NCBI RefSeq assembly: GCF_004379255.2 | Contig: NC_056049.1 | Span: forward strand, 23,792,063-23,856,062 | DNA from: Salvia splendens | Taxonomy: Eukaryota; Streptophyta; Magnoliopsida; Lamiales; Lamiaceae | Direction of reading: 5' to 3' | Length of the DNA: 64,000 nt | In this document: positions 33,471-44,771 of the stretch, piece by piece | Numbering within the stretch: position 1 is the stretch's first letter | How the letters are laid out: the number at the start of each line of letters is the position of its first letter | Notes under the pieces: model-generated | Told to the model about the DNA's origin: nothing | What the model saw: only the letters and a program-made list of their open reading frames with translations | The model's database searches: none | Made by a program: the position numbers and the translations under genes

Positions 33471-35312
33471 TCAACGTCCCCCCTTGTTGAATTGAATATG
33501 GGACCTAGTAGATCCATCTGACCCATCTCGCATGGATCCAGCACTTGCCTTCAAGGTACCTCCGCTCCCAATTTTGTCGATGGCTTTCTTACCAGTCTTG
33601 ACCTCCGTCAAGAACTGGTCCAGACCGAAGGGATCTTCTTCGGGCTGCTCCTTGTCAAACTCCATAGGCCTGTCTCTTGGGCCAGACCTCTCAGATGTAC
33701 CAGTGAACGCCCTGTCAACCTTGAATCGCTCAGTCTTCTTTATCTTATCGAGCTGCTCATCAGCTCCGCCATACATCTCATCATCGTCATTCTTACTAGG
33801 TCTGTACAGAGTAGTCATAGCAGATTGAGCAGTAAACAGGCCCTTGTCGTAGATGTTGTAAGCGTCGTCTATGGCAAAACCAGAATCCATCCCTTTCTCC
33901 TGGTTGAACAGCCTCTGATCATACAAAACTTCACCCCCTCTTGCTCCGGTGTTGGCCATCCCAAGAGCCACTTTCTCACTGATATCACGGTCTCTATCCC
34001 GGGTGATCTTGCTCTTCTTCCCCATGGAAGCATCTTTTGCCTCTAGTCGTCTTTCCCTCTCCCTCTCTCTCTTCCGTTCTGCACGAATTTTTTCCCTTCC
34101 CAATCTTTCCTCTTTCTCTTCTCTTGTTTCCTTGGGTCCATCTCTAACCCTTTCATCTCTAACTCTCTCATCCCTAATTCTCTCATCCCTACCCCTTTCA
34201 TATTCCACACTCATATCACCATCATTAGCGGTTCTCTCAGAAGGCATTGATATGCCACCTGCTGAAGTAACACAAGTTCTCTCGGACCTTGCCTTCTGTG
34301 CCAACACCCGTAGCTCATTCTCTTTCTTCTCCTTTTCCTTCATCATCATCTCCTTTTGAACCTTCGATCGAACTGCAACAGCCTCTCTAGCTTTCTGTTC
34401 TGCAACGTACAGAGCCTCAGATAACTTTGCAAAGTTATCGTTAATCTGAACCTCCTGCAGCCCACGACCATCAGCAGCCAGCCGCTTGTCGAGAGGAATT
34501 GTATAACCTTTAGGGTTCTTCCAGTTAGATATGCAAGGTGGGATTTTCCAGTCCTGCTGGTCCTTCACAGTCACAGGTCGAGGCGGAGAATGCATGACCG
34601 GGACTGGTGGAGAGCCTGAAGCTTTCGGAACCCTCTTGTGCTTGAACTTCGGAGGCTCTAAAGGGTCTACTGGCATCTCCACCATCCGAATGATTCTCTC
34701 TTTAGCACCTGAGTTAAAAGCCGCAGACTGCTGAGACGGCTTATACTTGATGAACTTAGAATCCGTGGACGTATTAGGAACATTTTTAGGCTGCGCAGCA
34801 CTCAGCCTAACATTAACAATCTGCTCCAACGCAGCCTTGGTTTGCTGGGTTGTCTCATCAATCTCCTTCTGCTTCTCATCAACATCCATGTCATCCTCCT
34901 TCGCATCATCCTTGGCAAAGACTGGAACAAGATCCGAGTGCTGCGAATACACTATCTTCTTAGCATTCTCGTCCTGCCTCACAATTGTATCATACCTCAA
35001 ATTCCCACGCTCGTCCACAGTCAGAGGCAAAGTCTTGGAACCAGGCTTACTCCTACTCCTCCCCATCCCAAGTGGATACTGCGCATAATGAATCTCCGGA
35101 AACGCCCCTCCATCCCCAAAATCCTCGGGCTTCGACGGCTTAAACCCAGCCCGTTTCAAATAAGGAGGCACTGGCTTAGCCCTCACAGCCACAATCTCCT
35201 CCTCCACCTCAGATAAACTATACCGGCTTTTAAACCAAGGATCGTTAGAGTGATCGTAGTTACTATTGACCGCAGATTTCGCCTTCGGCAGAATATCTGT
35301 CAACGCCGCCAT
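33471..35312 (-). CDS. SKIP: SKIP, SNW/SKI-interacting protein (spliceosome and transcription cofactor)
   Basis: An intact single coding exon of 613 residues starts at ATG 35312 (MAALTDILPKAKS). Plant SKIP is the homologue of human SNW1 and yeast Prp45. It is a component of the activated spliceosome (NineTeen complex-associated) and, in Arabidopsis, of Paf1-linked transcription of flowering, clock and stress genes; it acts in the nucleus. The N-terminal third includes PVPPYLKRAGFKP near 47-59. The SNW domain spans about 176-336 with the signature SNWKNPKGYTIPLDKRL at 262-278. The C-terminal third is charged, with a short tandem DERVRD repeat and an Arg/Glu-rich helix around 400-440, and ends with IQFNKGGR. 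Length matches the plant family. The leader is interrupted by an intron (35362-35617). Confidence 0.97.
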   Translation of the reverse strand: MAALTDILPKAKSAVNSNYDHSNDPWFKSRYSLSEVEEEIVAVRAKPVPPYLKRAGFKPSKPEDFGDGGAFPEIHYAQYPLGMGRSRSKPGSKTLPLTVDERGNLRYDTIVRQDENAKKIVYSQHSDLVPVFAKDDAKEDDMDVDEKQKEIDETTQQTKAALEQIVNVRLSAAQPKNVPNTSTDSKFIKYKPSQQSAAFNSGAKERIIRMVEMPVDPLEPPKFKHKRVPKASGSPPVPVMHSPPRPVTVKDQQDWKIPPCISNWKNPKGYTIPLDKRLAADGRGLQEVQINDNFAKLSEALYVAEQKAREAVAVRSKVQKEMMMKEKEKKENELRVLAQKARSERTCVTSAGGISMPSERTANDGDMSVEYERGRDERIRDERVRDERVRDGPKETREEKEERLGREKIRAERKRERERERRLEAKDASMGKKSKITRDRDRDISEKVALGMANTGARGGEVLYDQRLFNQEKGMDSGFAIDDAYNIYDKGLFTAQSAMTTLYRPSKNDDDEMYGGADEQLDKIKKTERFKVDRAFTGTSERSGPRDRPMEFDKEQPEEDPFGLDQFLTEVKTGKKAIDKIGSGGTLKASAGSMRDGSDGSTRSHIQFNKGGR

Positions 35313-35361
35313 CTTCGAACTCCGATTTCAGTAACAATAAAAATCAACCCTCTTCCAATTT

Positions 35362-35617
35362 CTGCAATCAATCAGATCCGGAAACCCTAAATTAAAAATT
35401 GAAGCAGGGAAAAAATAATTTCACACGGAATATAGAACCGTACGTGCTACAAAATCTTAAATCAAGTTCCTCATCATGTTCTCACATCAAAACCTAACAG
35501 ATCTAAGATTAGGATTATTCACAAACGGAGCGCGCGAACAAGAAGTAGAAAATTTTCAATCAGGCACACGAAAAATCACAAAACTCAAAGACTGTAACAA
35601 AAGACAGGAAATCTCAC
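35362..35617 (-). other. 5' UTR intron of SKIP
   Basis: On the minus strand the leader reads CGGAG|GTGAGATTT at 35617 and returns at ATTGCAG|AAATTGG at 35361, giving a 256-bp intron with canonical ends. The second leader exon then runs 49 bp to the start codon. The branch and pyrimidine tracts are AT-rich as in plants. Leader introns in constitutive plant genes often raise expression; that role is inferred here. Confidence 0.65.
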
Positions 35618-35912
35618 CTCCGATTAGAAGGGCACAGCCAAACTCCGGTGCTTCGCGGTTGGATTGAAATCGATATTAGGGTCGGCGATGATTAAAATTT
35701 TAAACAAAGAGTAGCGTTTGTTATATAAACTGTGGTCGTCTTGTCAGATAGTATTAGACAGCTCCTTTATCAGGTTTCGGGTCGACCCGAACTTTTCAAT
35801 CAGCCCATTCATATTTACAAAGTTATAAGGGCAATTTCATGAATCAATAATGTTACATACTAAATTTAAATATTCAAGCCATTTGATCACTACAAGTAAT
35901 CAACGAACCTAA

Positions 35913-37939
35913 GAGCATCCACAACCGTGCTCTTGCCAGCGGCACGGTTGTGGGCCCGGGCGGTACTATTCATGCCTGCTCTCTGGCAAGAGCACAACAC
36001 CCACAACTGTGCTCTTCCGCAAGGACGAGCACAATTAATATAAAATTCAATTACACAAAAACATTTCCATAATATTAAAATTCATTTAAAACCCACAATA
36101 AATATTACAAATGACAAATAAAATTAAACATTGCATAATTAAAATCCTAAAAATTAAAAATTACATAATTAAAATCCTAAAAATTAAAAATGACACTACT
36201 CGTTGCCGAATTTCGCCCACATGTGGTTGATTAGGTCTTCTTGTAGTTGATTGTGGATTCGAGTATCGCGCATTGTGTGTCTTGTCTCGATCCTCTGGCC
36301 AACCGTCGTATGCTCGCCTCGGCGTAGGGGAGACCTCGCTGTTGAGCTTCCGGCTTCGTCCTCGTCGTAGAAGCTAGCCGCCCTCGGCCCTTCGTCGGCT
36401 ATAATCATGTTGTGTAATATAATACACGTGAACATGATGTCGGCGATATTATTCACGTACCACAGCCGAGCCGGGGCCTTCACAATGTTGAATCGAGCTT
36501 GAAGGACCCCGAAGGCTCTTTCGACATCTTTCCGCGCTGACTCTTGACGCTGCGCAAAAAGAACCCGTCTCGGGTCGTGCGGGTTGTGGAGCGTCTTCAC
36601 GAACGTCGACCACCTTGGGTAGATACCATCGGCGAGATAGTAACCCATGCGGTATATATTTCCGTTGATGGTGAAGTCGATCGCCGGTGCTACACCATTC
36701 ATCACATCATTGAAGAGTGGTGACGAATATAGCACATTCAAGTCGTTGTTGGATCCAGCAACGCCGAAATATGCATGCCAAATCCATAGGCGGTAGTCGG
36801 CGACCGCCTCAAGGATAAGCGTTGGGCCGCCGCCTTTGTGACCGCTCAAGTGTTGCCCCCTCCAAGCAGTCGGACAATTCTTCCACCTCCAATGCATGCA
36901 GTCAATGCTGCCAAGCATTCCGGGAAAGCCATGGACTGATTCATGAAGACGAAACAACCGTTGGCAATCATCAGTGGTGGGTGCTCGAAGGAATTCATCC
37001 CCAAAAGCAGAACGAACGCCCTCGCAAAAATTCTTTAAACATAGGATTCCAGTGGACTCACCGATATGCAAATACTCGTCGAACATGTCGGCCGTTTGCC
37101 CAGTAGCGAGTTGTCGGATGGCACACGTACACTTCTGCAACGCCGTGATACTTTGCCGGCCGGCTGCATCTACACCTGTTTGAAAGTATTCAACACGTGC
37201 GGACAATGTGTTGACAATTCGCATGAACAAGCGCTTTGACATGCGAAAACGGCGCCTGAAGTAATCTGCCGGAAACCGCGGCTGGTCGGCAAAGTAGTCG
37301 GCAACGAGCCTTTCGTGGGCTCCCTCCCGGTCACGATGGATGTACCGTCGATTTGATCTGGTTCGTTGAGGAGGAGGAGCAGGGGTATTCGCCGCGACAT
37401 ATGCTTCGTAAGCAGCACGATGTTGTTCGTAGTATTCTTGTTCTTCGCGTTCCGCTTCCGCCATAATATGGGTGAAATCCATTTGAGATTTTGAGTGGGG
37501 GATAAATGTGTTGATAGTTTGTATGAGAATTATGAATGAGAGATGAATGAGAGATGATTTGATGTGATAAATGGATGATGAATGTGTGTATTTATAGATG
37601 ATTTTGGGGAAAAAAAAAATAAAAAAAAAATCAAAAAAATTCAGAAAAAACGGGAAAAAAACGGCCATATTTTTGGGATTTGGAAAATATTTTTTTTTTA
37701 TTTTTTAGCATTATTTATAATTAAATACCGATTTTTAAAAAATAAAAATAAAAAAAAGTTTAAACACAACGGCTATGCCGTTGACGAATGGGAGCGCGCC
37801 ACGTGTGCGTCCGCTGGCACGGACGTGCTCGATACATCGAGCAGCGCCGTGCCAGCGGCGCGGCTGCAGCGGCGGCGGTCCTGCGCCTTGCCAACGGCGC
37901 GGACGGCGGTGGCGTCTTTCGCCACCGCTGCGGATGCTC
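35913..37939 (-). mobile_element. Complete PIF-Harbinger element with transposase only
   Basis: The element is 2027 bp, begins gagcatccacaaccg and ends cgctgcggatgctc (an inverted match), and is flanked by TAA at 35910-35912 and 37940-37942, the expected three-base Harbinger target. GC-rich subterminal sequence with repeated gccaacggcgcgg and cgtgctcttgcc motifs lies at both ends. The only gene is the intact transposase on the minus strand. No Myb-like ORF1 is present, although most described plant PIF/Pong elements carry both. Confidence 0.9.
36196..37482 (-). CDS. PIF-Harbinger transposase (HARBI1/ALP1-like DDE nuclease), intact
   Basis: The frame has 428 residues from ATG 37482 (MDFTHIMAEAEREEQ). 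The frame stays open further upstream, but that part is a poly-A/T leader and was excluded. The N-terminus carries a region typical of the family (RRRFRMSKRLFMRIVNTLS at about 76-94). The DDE_Tnp_4 nuclease follows, with candidate catalytic residues D194 (GSIDCMHW), D247 (GSNNDLNVL) and E321 (KDVERAFGVLQ). It cuts and joins element ends at TWA sites. Family length is normal and no disabling mutation is visible, so it may be active. A nearby leader with tataaata at 37594-37601 could be its promoter. A domesticated host gene is unlikely because intact TIRs and a target duplication surround it. Confidence 0.93.
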   Translation of the reverse strand: MDFTHIMAEAEREEQEYYEQHRAAYEAYVAANTPAPPPQRTRSNRRYIHRDREGAHERLVADYFADQPRFPADYFRRRFRMSKRLFMRIVNTLSARVEYFQTGVDAAGRQSITALQKCTCAIRQLATGQTADMFDEYLHIGESTGILCLKNFCEGVRSAFGDEFLRAPTTDDCQRLFRLHESVHGFPGMLGSIDCMHWRWKNCPTAWRGQHLSGHKGGGPTLILEAVADYRLWIWHAYFGVAGSNNDLNVLYSSPLFNDVMNGVAPAIDFTINGNIYRMGYYLADGIYPRWSTFVKTLHNPHDPRRVLFAQRQESARKDVERAFGVLQARFNIVKAPARLWYVNNIADIMFTCIILHNMIIADEGPRAASFYDEDEAGSSTARSPLRRGEHTTVGQRIETRHTMRDTRIHNQLQEDLINHMWAKFGNE

Positions 37940-37976
37940 TAATTTTACTAATTTTCGGATTCACATGCGATTTACA

Positions 37977-38212
37977 CCCTCCGTCCCTAACAATTTGTCA
38001 CTATTAATATTGATATTAATATTAATATTAATATTAAGTGAGTTGAAAAGGTTAGTGACATATGTGTCCTACATTCATATATTAGTTTTATAATCAAATG
38101 TGAAAAAGAATGAGTTAGTGGTACAACTATTGAAAATGGTAAAAGTGAAAGGTGATAAATTTTTAGAAATGGACTAAAATGGAAATAAGTGACCAATTTT
38201 CAGGTATAGAGA
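37977..38212. mobile_element. Stowaway-like MITE
   Basis: The left end ccctccgtccctaacaattt and the right end aggtatagagagta are inverted relatives, with agtgaccaatttt near the right matching aatttgtcacta near the left. It begins about 40 bp from the end of the adjacent Harbinger element. Confidence 0.55.
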
Positions 38213-38299
38213 GTATATATTATGTCACCAAAAATATTAGTACTTCAATAATTTGATAGTTCTGGTTGAGTCAATTTCTAAAAAACAACTACCTCCGTC

Positions 38300-38960
38300 C
38301 ATCAAAAATAAATATAGTTGTGTATGATAGGGGTTTTTATGTGCAGTTGGTGACAAACTCATATTTTTATCGGTTTAATTGGTCTGCTGATGTGAATATA
38401 ATCGAGTTTTATAGTTTGATCTAGGTATTTCCAGCCAATTATTTGTTATTTTGGAGTTTGATTTTTTTGTTGAGTTATGTAGAGAAAATAGGCAAAAACA
38501 GGTGAAATGTGATTCCCAGGAGCTCCCACCCGGCCGAGCGATAAAGTTAATGAAGTAGAATTCCAGAGGCATTTCGCCCGATTGGGTGTGTTTGTGGCTT
38601 ATAACACCTGGTCGGGTGAAAAACATGCGTTATGACGCGAATTTCGCAGAAACGGGAAAATAAGAAGGAAAATGGGTCTAGGTTTCATCATTCTACAATA
38701 TCCGCCTACCACACTCTTACACATCCCAAAGAACACCTTTGGAGAGAGATTTGAAGATTGAAGACAACAAATCGGAAGATTGAAGTTTCCATTCCATAGA
38801 AGCATTCCACAGGAGTATCTAGTTTGCTTTTATTTATGTATTTGATTGAATCCTTTGTTTTAGACTTGGTTTTCATGAAGAACGTGAGTAGCTAAATTTA
38901 TTGTGGAGTTTTGGTGAAGACTACAATGCATGTTTGTGATTAACTAGTATTAACACCCAT
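38300..38960 (+). mobile_element. Probable LTR remnant of a large Ty3/gypsy element
   Basis: The segment has no coding potential. Its right part (gtggagttttggtgaagac, tgtttgtgattaactag) resembles, in opposite orientation, the fragment at 42380-44230, which carries a recognisable Tat/Ogre-type 3' end. The family assignment rests on that resemblance only. Confidence 0.3.
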
Positions 38961-39385
38961 GTTATCCACGTGTCATATGTTTTTCACTTAATGAATACGA
39001 ATTCTAGACAATTCAACAGAAATAAAAACTGATATCATTATGTGCACTTTAAAAAAATGTCTTCTCACTAAATGAATCAATTTATATTCGGCACAAGATT
39101 TTATACGTTTTTATTTTGTGAGTTGAGTGGATAAGAAATAATGTAAGACATACAATAAATTAGAAATAATTATGTTTCCATTTCAAAAAACGTGTTAATT
39201 AAAACTGTGGTGTCATAAGTTGATTTTGAATCGAGTAAATTATAAATTTATAATATATTATCATAAAGCTATATAATCGCTTTATATATATTTATCGTGT
39301 GTTTAATAATGGAAGATATCTAATAAAGATAAAGGGAAAAACCCTTATCAAGTGAAAAAGATATCTAATAAATATAGTATGTCTA

Positions 39386-39662
39386 TGATAAGGGAAAAAC
39401 CCTTATCAAGTGAAAAAGATAAAGAAAGTCGCAGAGAAACCGTGCTCTGTCGACAATCGGAAATTCTAAACGGAAAACTAAATAAAGATAAAAGACAATA
39501 ATTATGATTTCATTGATTGATTAATGAAAATAACAATAGGTCCTATTTATAATACTCCTACGAATAACCTAACTTGGTGAATAAGATAACAAATATATGG
39601 AAAATATATGATAATATACTAATAAAGATATGGGAGATATTTCCGAAGATATACTCGTATCA
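39386..39662 (-). repeat. 3' LTR of the 2.1 kb element (subfamily A)
   Basis: This 277-bp repeat starts and ends TG...CA. Its left tip forms a perfect stem, TGATAAGGG pairing with CCCTTATCA across five A, which would be the U5 end of the RNA. Confidence 0.9.
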
Positions 39663-39692
39663 ACTCCCCCACGGTTAAAATCCACCTTGTCC

Positions 39693-41203
39693 TCAAGGTG
39701 GGAACCACGACACAATGAAAATCATCGCAAACATAAGCTTTGGCGGGCTATTCCCTCCTGGATCAAATGCAAAAGATCGCTGTTTTGTACCCCAATAACC
39801 CACTATCGCATACTCGTAAACATACTGGAGAGAAAATTGGCCTCTCATTTCTCCTCCTAGCATATTTCCCGTAGTGCTGGTTTCTTGTCTAATAGGTACC
39901 TCCAGAAACGACCCAAGAAGAAAAGCATTGTCAGTATCCAAGATCTCTAGTGCATCACATTCATATTTCCCCTCCCAATGAATATTGAAAACCTTGACCT
40001 CTCTCCTAAGTCTCATTGGCGGTAGCCTAGGTAACTCTTCCCATTGGTGTTCGGGTTCAGAAGTAAATTTCACTGGATCGACAGCTCCATGATTCTTTCT
40101 AGAGAAATTAGCTCTATCCTTCTCATCTACTTGCTCCTTTATTGTTGCCATAAAGTCATCATCGTCTCCCTTCCATTTACCCTCTTGGCGATCAGCGACA
40201 ACAATAACACCATCATCACTTGGAGAACTATCTCCCATGGAAGGCGGGACAACGGTTTGCACACGACACTCTTTCTGGAGCTCTATTGAAGATTGACCTG
40301 ATATATCATCTCTAGACCAGATATTATCAACGAGATCATTCTCTGAGCATGTGATGTTGGGCGGTCCTTGTAGAACCACTTCCATATCAACACTCTTCTC
40401 CCCATATGATGTCAAATTTGGCCTAATACCAGGCCAAGTGATTCTTTTTCCACCAGAAACATCCGCCTCAACAATATGTGAAAGGCATTGGGAATCGGCA
40501 TCTTGCGTTGTGCGCTATCCTGGTGGGTTCCAACAAGAATATGGTCTCAGCGTTGGCGGCGACGGTGAGTGCAGCGGAAGGTCAGGGAAGGGCAGCTGCT
40601 GTGACGGGAAATATTCCGGCTGCCACGGATGATATCCAAAGAGGCCATTTCTCTGCTGCACGTGTGATTCTGAGTCCGTATATGGCAGCCGCGGGGGCTG
40701 GTAGTCAGGCTGCTCTCGATGGTCTCCGGCGTAGGGAATTCGCAGCGGCGCGTATGACTCCATGTAGGTGTTGGCGGGTACCAACAAGAAGGGCTTGACG
40801 GGTTCGGTGGATACCAACAAGAGTTAGTATCTGGGCGAGGGGGCTGCTGGTGGGTGTATGGAGGAGGCCGCTGGTGGGTGCTTGGAGGCGGTGGCGGATG
40901 AGAATACCAGTGCGTATTAAGGTCAGAGCTCGGTGGCTGCTGCCAAGTGTAGGGCTGGTAAGGCTGGTGTGCGGCGAAGTACAGCGGGGGCCCGTCGGGT
41001 GGGTCAGGTTCTGGGCGCAACGGAGGGAGCGTGGCTGCTACCCTATGCTCATGCTCAATCAATCGGGTCTCGATTCGGTAGAATCTAGCGAGAATATTCT
41101 CCAGCATTGCGGCTGTTGAATTCTCCGGGGCTTGCGTCGCTATTGTGGTGCACGGCCGGATCAGGGACTTCATTCTCCCCATTCCGAGATAGACTTCGTC
41201 CAT
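39693..41203 (-). pseudogene. Pro/Tyr-rich orphan ORF of the LTR element, split by a frameshift and a stop
   Basis: Translation starts at ATG 41203, 42 bases inside the 5' LTR, where gag would start. The N-terminus has a short helical motif (ILARFYRIETRLIEHEHRV) followed by a Pro/Tyr/Gln/Trp-rich region (YQPYTWQQPP, YTHQQPPRPD). A one-base shift near 40770 moves the likely product to another frame (YHPWQPEYFPSQQLPF), and a TAG follows at about 40520. The same frame continues past that TAG through a charged domain to SFAFDPGGNSPP near the end. Undamaged, the product would be roughly 500-550 residues. I recognise no known domain. Parts of the same layout recur in two diverged relatives (55640-56916 and 57317-58587), so it has been kept in evolution. 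Not gag by any motif I can see, although its position suggests a gag-like role. Confidence 0.6.
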
Positions 41204-41244
41204 GAATGAAGATGGGAGGATGAGAACGAGGTGAAAGCACCAGT

Positions 41245-41521
41245 TGATAAGGGAAAAACCCTTATCAAGTGAAAAAGATAAAGAAAGTCGCAGAGAAACC
41301 GTGCTCTGTCGACAATCGGAAATTCTAAACGGAAAACTAAATAAAGATAAAAGACAATAATTATGATTTCATTGATTGATTAATGAAAATAACAATAGGT
41401 CCTATTTATAATACTCCTACGAATAACCTAACTTGGTGAATAAGATAACAAATATATGGAAAAGATATGATAATATAATAATAAAGATATGGGAGATATT
41501 TCCGAAGATATACTCGTATCA
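41245..41521 (-). repeat. 5' LTR of the 2.1 kb element (subfamily A)
   Basis: This repeat matches 39386-39662 with few differences (for example aaaagatatg against aaaatatatg) and carries the same terminal hairpin. It is followed outside by the GTCTA target duplicate. Confidence 0.9.
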
Positions 41522-42379
41522 GTCTATATCTTCCACCCAACTAGTATTATATTAGTACACATGAAAAATAAAATGCATATACAAATTGCATAAATACACA
41601 CAAAGTGACAAAACACGCTACATAAACATCTAACAAAATTTACTCCATTGTCTCCTCCGATCGCTATTAGGAGTCTCATTCCTTGGCGGCAAGATTTTTT
41701 TTATCTTGACTACAAATTTCTACCAAAATGTAAATTTTATCCTTTTTCAGTTTCTTCTCTATTTTATGGGTTCAAGCTTGAATTTGGCAATTTCCTTGTC
41801 ATGTCTTAATCGTGTACTCAAGATATAGGGATTGGCATTGTACTGAGCTTTACAAAATCAACTTCTTTATCGTCTATTGTCTGCCTTTATGCAAATGTTC
41901 AAGTCTGAAGATGTTGTATGTATATTCTTTTCGGCTTTCACATTGATATCAAGAATGACTTCTTCATCAGCTTTCTCTTTGCTTATACTTTTTGTTGTCT
42001 GAAATAATTCATCGTGCCTGCTTTAGGCTTCTTGAATGTGCAATTCTCCAATCAGGAAAGATCTCAACTCTCTGACAAAGATAACAGCAAATAGTAGAAT
42101 AAATTCAAAAATAGCTAAAACAGATATAAACACAAAATCAAGTAAGATGGGAGTGACAAAGACAGTAGAAAAATTGGTGGAGATGAGACTGAAATTAACT
42201 TGGAAACCAAGAAACGGTGGTCGGTATTTATTAAAAAACTATTAGGTTTTTTGGCTCAATTTTTAATGAAATAAAAAAAAATATACAGTCATCTACCCAT
42301 TTCCCGCCCAAAAGGGCATAAAAGTCATTTCACCCAACTGGCAATTTAGATTAGCATAGAAATACATATTCAATAACTC
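41522..42379. other. Intergenic DNA, no gene recognised
   Basis: The minus strand has some codon-like texture between 41700 and 42200, but every frame is interrupted and nothing resembles a family I know. It may be a decayed transposon. Confidence 0.5.
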
Positions 42380-44230
42380 CTTTTGATTGCTTAGCTCTTG
42401 TGGTTTATTTGTTTGTTCTTGCCCTTAATTAATTTAATTGCTTAGCTACCAATTGAGTTTGTTTATCTAGATAGTATAATCGGGATATACCTAGCTAACT
42501 AGGGGTGATAAAAGAATGTACGTACAATATTTAGATTATCTGCACTCGAAAGAGGGGATACCTTAGTAAGGGCTTGAGTCTTTTGTTTCTTGGAGTTAAT
42601 CAAAATATATTAGAAGAAGACTTCAATATTAAGGGTTAGTCAATGGCTAGTATAACTAAAGGTCAGTACCGAATATCGAACACAGGCAATAAGATTACAA
42701 CTGACTACCATATACTAAGCGTCATATACTATCTAGAGACACGTGATTTTTGGGTTGATTAATTAAACTGAACAAAAATATAAACAAATAAAAGAAAGTA
42801 TAAAAACCAAATAATACAAAGCAGGCGAATGAAAGTAGAGATTCAGGATCCAACTACTTCAACCTAGTGATGATTAGTCTCATAGAACCCCTACCTTTAT
42901 ATGTCTATAGGATTATTAGGAAAGTCGCGATTCTAGGACAAGCCTCTCTTGAGTGCACATATCCAGTAGATTAGACTCTAACTATCAAAGTCTCCTTCAA
43001 TAGATTAGATACTAACTCCTTAAGTTCCTAAGACTCAAGCCCTCACAAAGGGTCGCCTCTCTCGAGTGCAGATAAACCTATGTGTTGTACTCATTCCTTT
43101 AACCACGTAAAACTAGCTATCTCTCGATTAATCTAGTTAAACGGACATAGTTCTCAAGTTGGCCAGACAAAAGAACAGTAAAAGCACAAGAACATGCAAA
43201 ACAATCACAAGAGCTAGGAAAAAGTTCAATTCAATAAATCAAAACATGTTCATAATAGTTTTCACCAAAAAAAACTACAAATGATGTTTAACTAATCATA
43301 GACAAGTAGTAAAAACAATAAAAGCACGAGACATGAAAGAAATTGATAAAACCCAAGGTTGAATCTTCAATCTTCAGTCTTCTCTTGCCTGGATCTGTAG
43401 AGCTCCGCTCCAATGGAAGATGGATGAATTATGTGAGGAAGATGGAATGGAGGAAGGTGTAGAGAGGGAGGAAGATTGGAGACTCCAAGATGAAGATTAT
43501 GAATTAGGTTCAGAGGTATTTATAGGCTGGAAAAGGTATATTTTTGATAAATTTCGTGTCCTACAAGAAATAGAAAATATGGTATTTTGTTTCCATCCAT
43601 GAATTTCCGCCTAATTTCCGCCAGATTTTGACTGCAGTGCGCGATGTTTGTAAAATGGTCATAACTTTCTCCACAGAACTCCGATTTAGATGTTTAAGGT
43701 ATCCACGCGAAGGTCTTTCGAAGACTAAGAGACTGGTATCTAGTAGGCACTGATTGGACTTCAAAATCGCTTCCAGAATGGGCTCGAACAGAGGCGGCTG
43801 CACCTTAGCCTTTTTGCACGTTTTTTCTTTCTTTTTCTATCATTTATCAACAAATACATCAAAAATACCAAATGTATAATATATGCAATTTAAGAACATA
43901 ATTTGCATGATTAACATTTAAAATGAACCAAATCTAGTTATTAAAAACATGCAAAATCCGTGTTTGTCAACTCCCCTTGTCCTCAAACAAAACAAGAGAA
44001 AAATGATATAAAGAAACACGGATGTTAAGAACTAGACTTCATAGTTGCCTCAAAAATTACAATAAAAATAAAGAGTTTGACAAGAATACATATCAAATCA
44101 AGCAAAGCTTATTAGTGCACTTTCATTACTAGCTCGTTGATCACCTTGAAGTACATGCGCTCACAAGTGTTTAGAATGTGTTTATCACTCACTCTCAAAG
44201 TGTATAAGGTAAAGAATATATGCTCTCTGA
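42380..44230 (-). mobile_element. Fragment of a Tat/Ogre-type Ty3/gypsy element (3' internal end plus LTR)
   Basis: On the minus strand the sequence ttgttttgtttgaggacaag at 43995-43976 is followed by ggggagt and then TGACAAACACGG. This is the usual junction of 3' internal DNA, polypurine tract and LTR in Tat/Ogre-like elements. The LTR would run from 43969 leftwards for about 1.5 kb; its far end and target duplication were not found. The coding region is absent. An open frame at 43420-43602 lies inside the LTR and is not considered a gene. Confidence 0.45.
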
Positions 44231-44421
44231 TCATGCAACATGGGGAAGTTGAGTTAAAATAAGTTGAGTCAATTGGTAAATAAGAGAGTGGGAAAAGTAA
44301 GAGAGAAGTTGAGTTAGTGGATTGTGAGCTTCACAATTTAGTGCTAGTATTTAAATGTTTAAAACTTTTCATATTTAGAAATTAGTCTAATTTTGATGGA
44401 CGGAGATAGTATTAGTATTTA

Positions 44422-44771
44422 GAGTGTCCACAACAGGGAGGCTGCGACGGCCGTTGCGTCCTCGGCGGCGCCGCAGCTCCCTATTGCTGTGGACGCGGGC
44501 ATGCGTGGCTGGGGGGGTGGACGGTCATGTGCCGAGTTCGTGGCGAGGCAACGGCGGTGGGACCGGCGCCACGCCGCTAGCCGCCGAAAACGTTTTTTTT
44601 TTGAATTTTTGGTTTTATTCCTATAAAATAATGTGATTTGCGGTTGTGGTTTGTCCACTATTGGTTTGGACAAGTTTTTGTGGCTGTGAACAATTTTTTG
44701 TTGTTGTGGAAGAGTTTTTGTGGCTGTGCCTTAGGCGCCTCCGTGGCTGTGCCATATTATTGTGGACACTC
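44422..44771. mobile_element. PIF-Harbinger-type MITE, 350 bp, TTA target duplication
   Basis: The left end gagtgtccacaaca and the right end tattgtggacactc form a nearly perfect inverted repeat of about 14 bp. TTA flanks both sides (44419-44421 and 44772-44774). The left half is GC-rich and the right half repeats ttgtggctgtg and ttttttgttgttgtgg motifs. There is no ORF of note. Confidence 0.85.

Larger units (their letters stand above)
39386..41521 (-). mobile_element. Complete 2.1 kb LTR element with a non-gag-pol ORF
   Basis: Two 277-bp LTRs (39386-39662 and 41245-41521), nearly identical, enclose 1582 bp. GTCTA flanks both sides (39381-39385 and 41522-41526). In minus orientation the 5' LTR is followed after two bases by TGGTGCTTTCACC, a primer-binding-site-like sequence also found in two related elements here. 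A purine-rich accgtgggggagt precedes the 3' LTR. The part next to the 3' LTR reads like the end of a Ty3/gypsy pol gene (cttgaggacaaggtgga), but no protease, reverse transcriptase, RNase H or integrase is present. The only coding region is the Pro/Tyr-rich frame at 39693-41203. It must borrow enzymes from another element. Confidence 0.88.

Noticed and set aside
33949..35216. Plus-strand frames of 136, 124 and 113 residues
   Set aside because: They are antisense shadows of SKIP.
37482..37668. Upstream extension of the transposase frame by 62 codons
   Set aside because: The extension encodes Phe-rich low-complexity sequence from a T-rich leader, and the tataaata core lies inside it, so the downstream ATG at 37482 is preferred.
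43420..43602. 60-residue acidic frame (MDELCEEDGMEEG)
   Set aside because: It sits inside an LTR-like repeat in a run of gaa/gat codons, with no sign of a gene.
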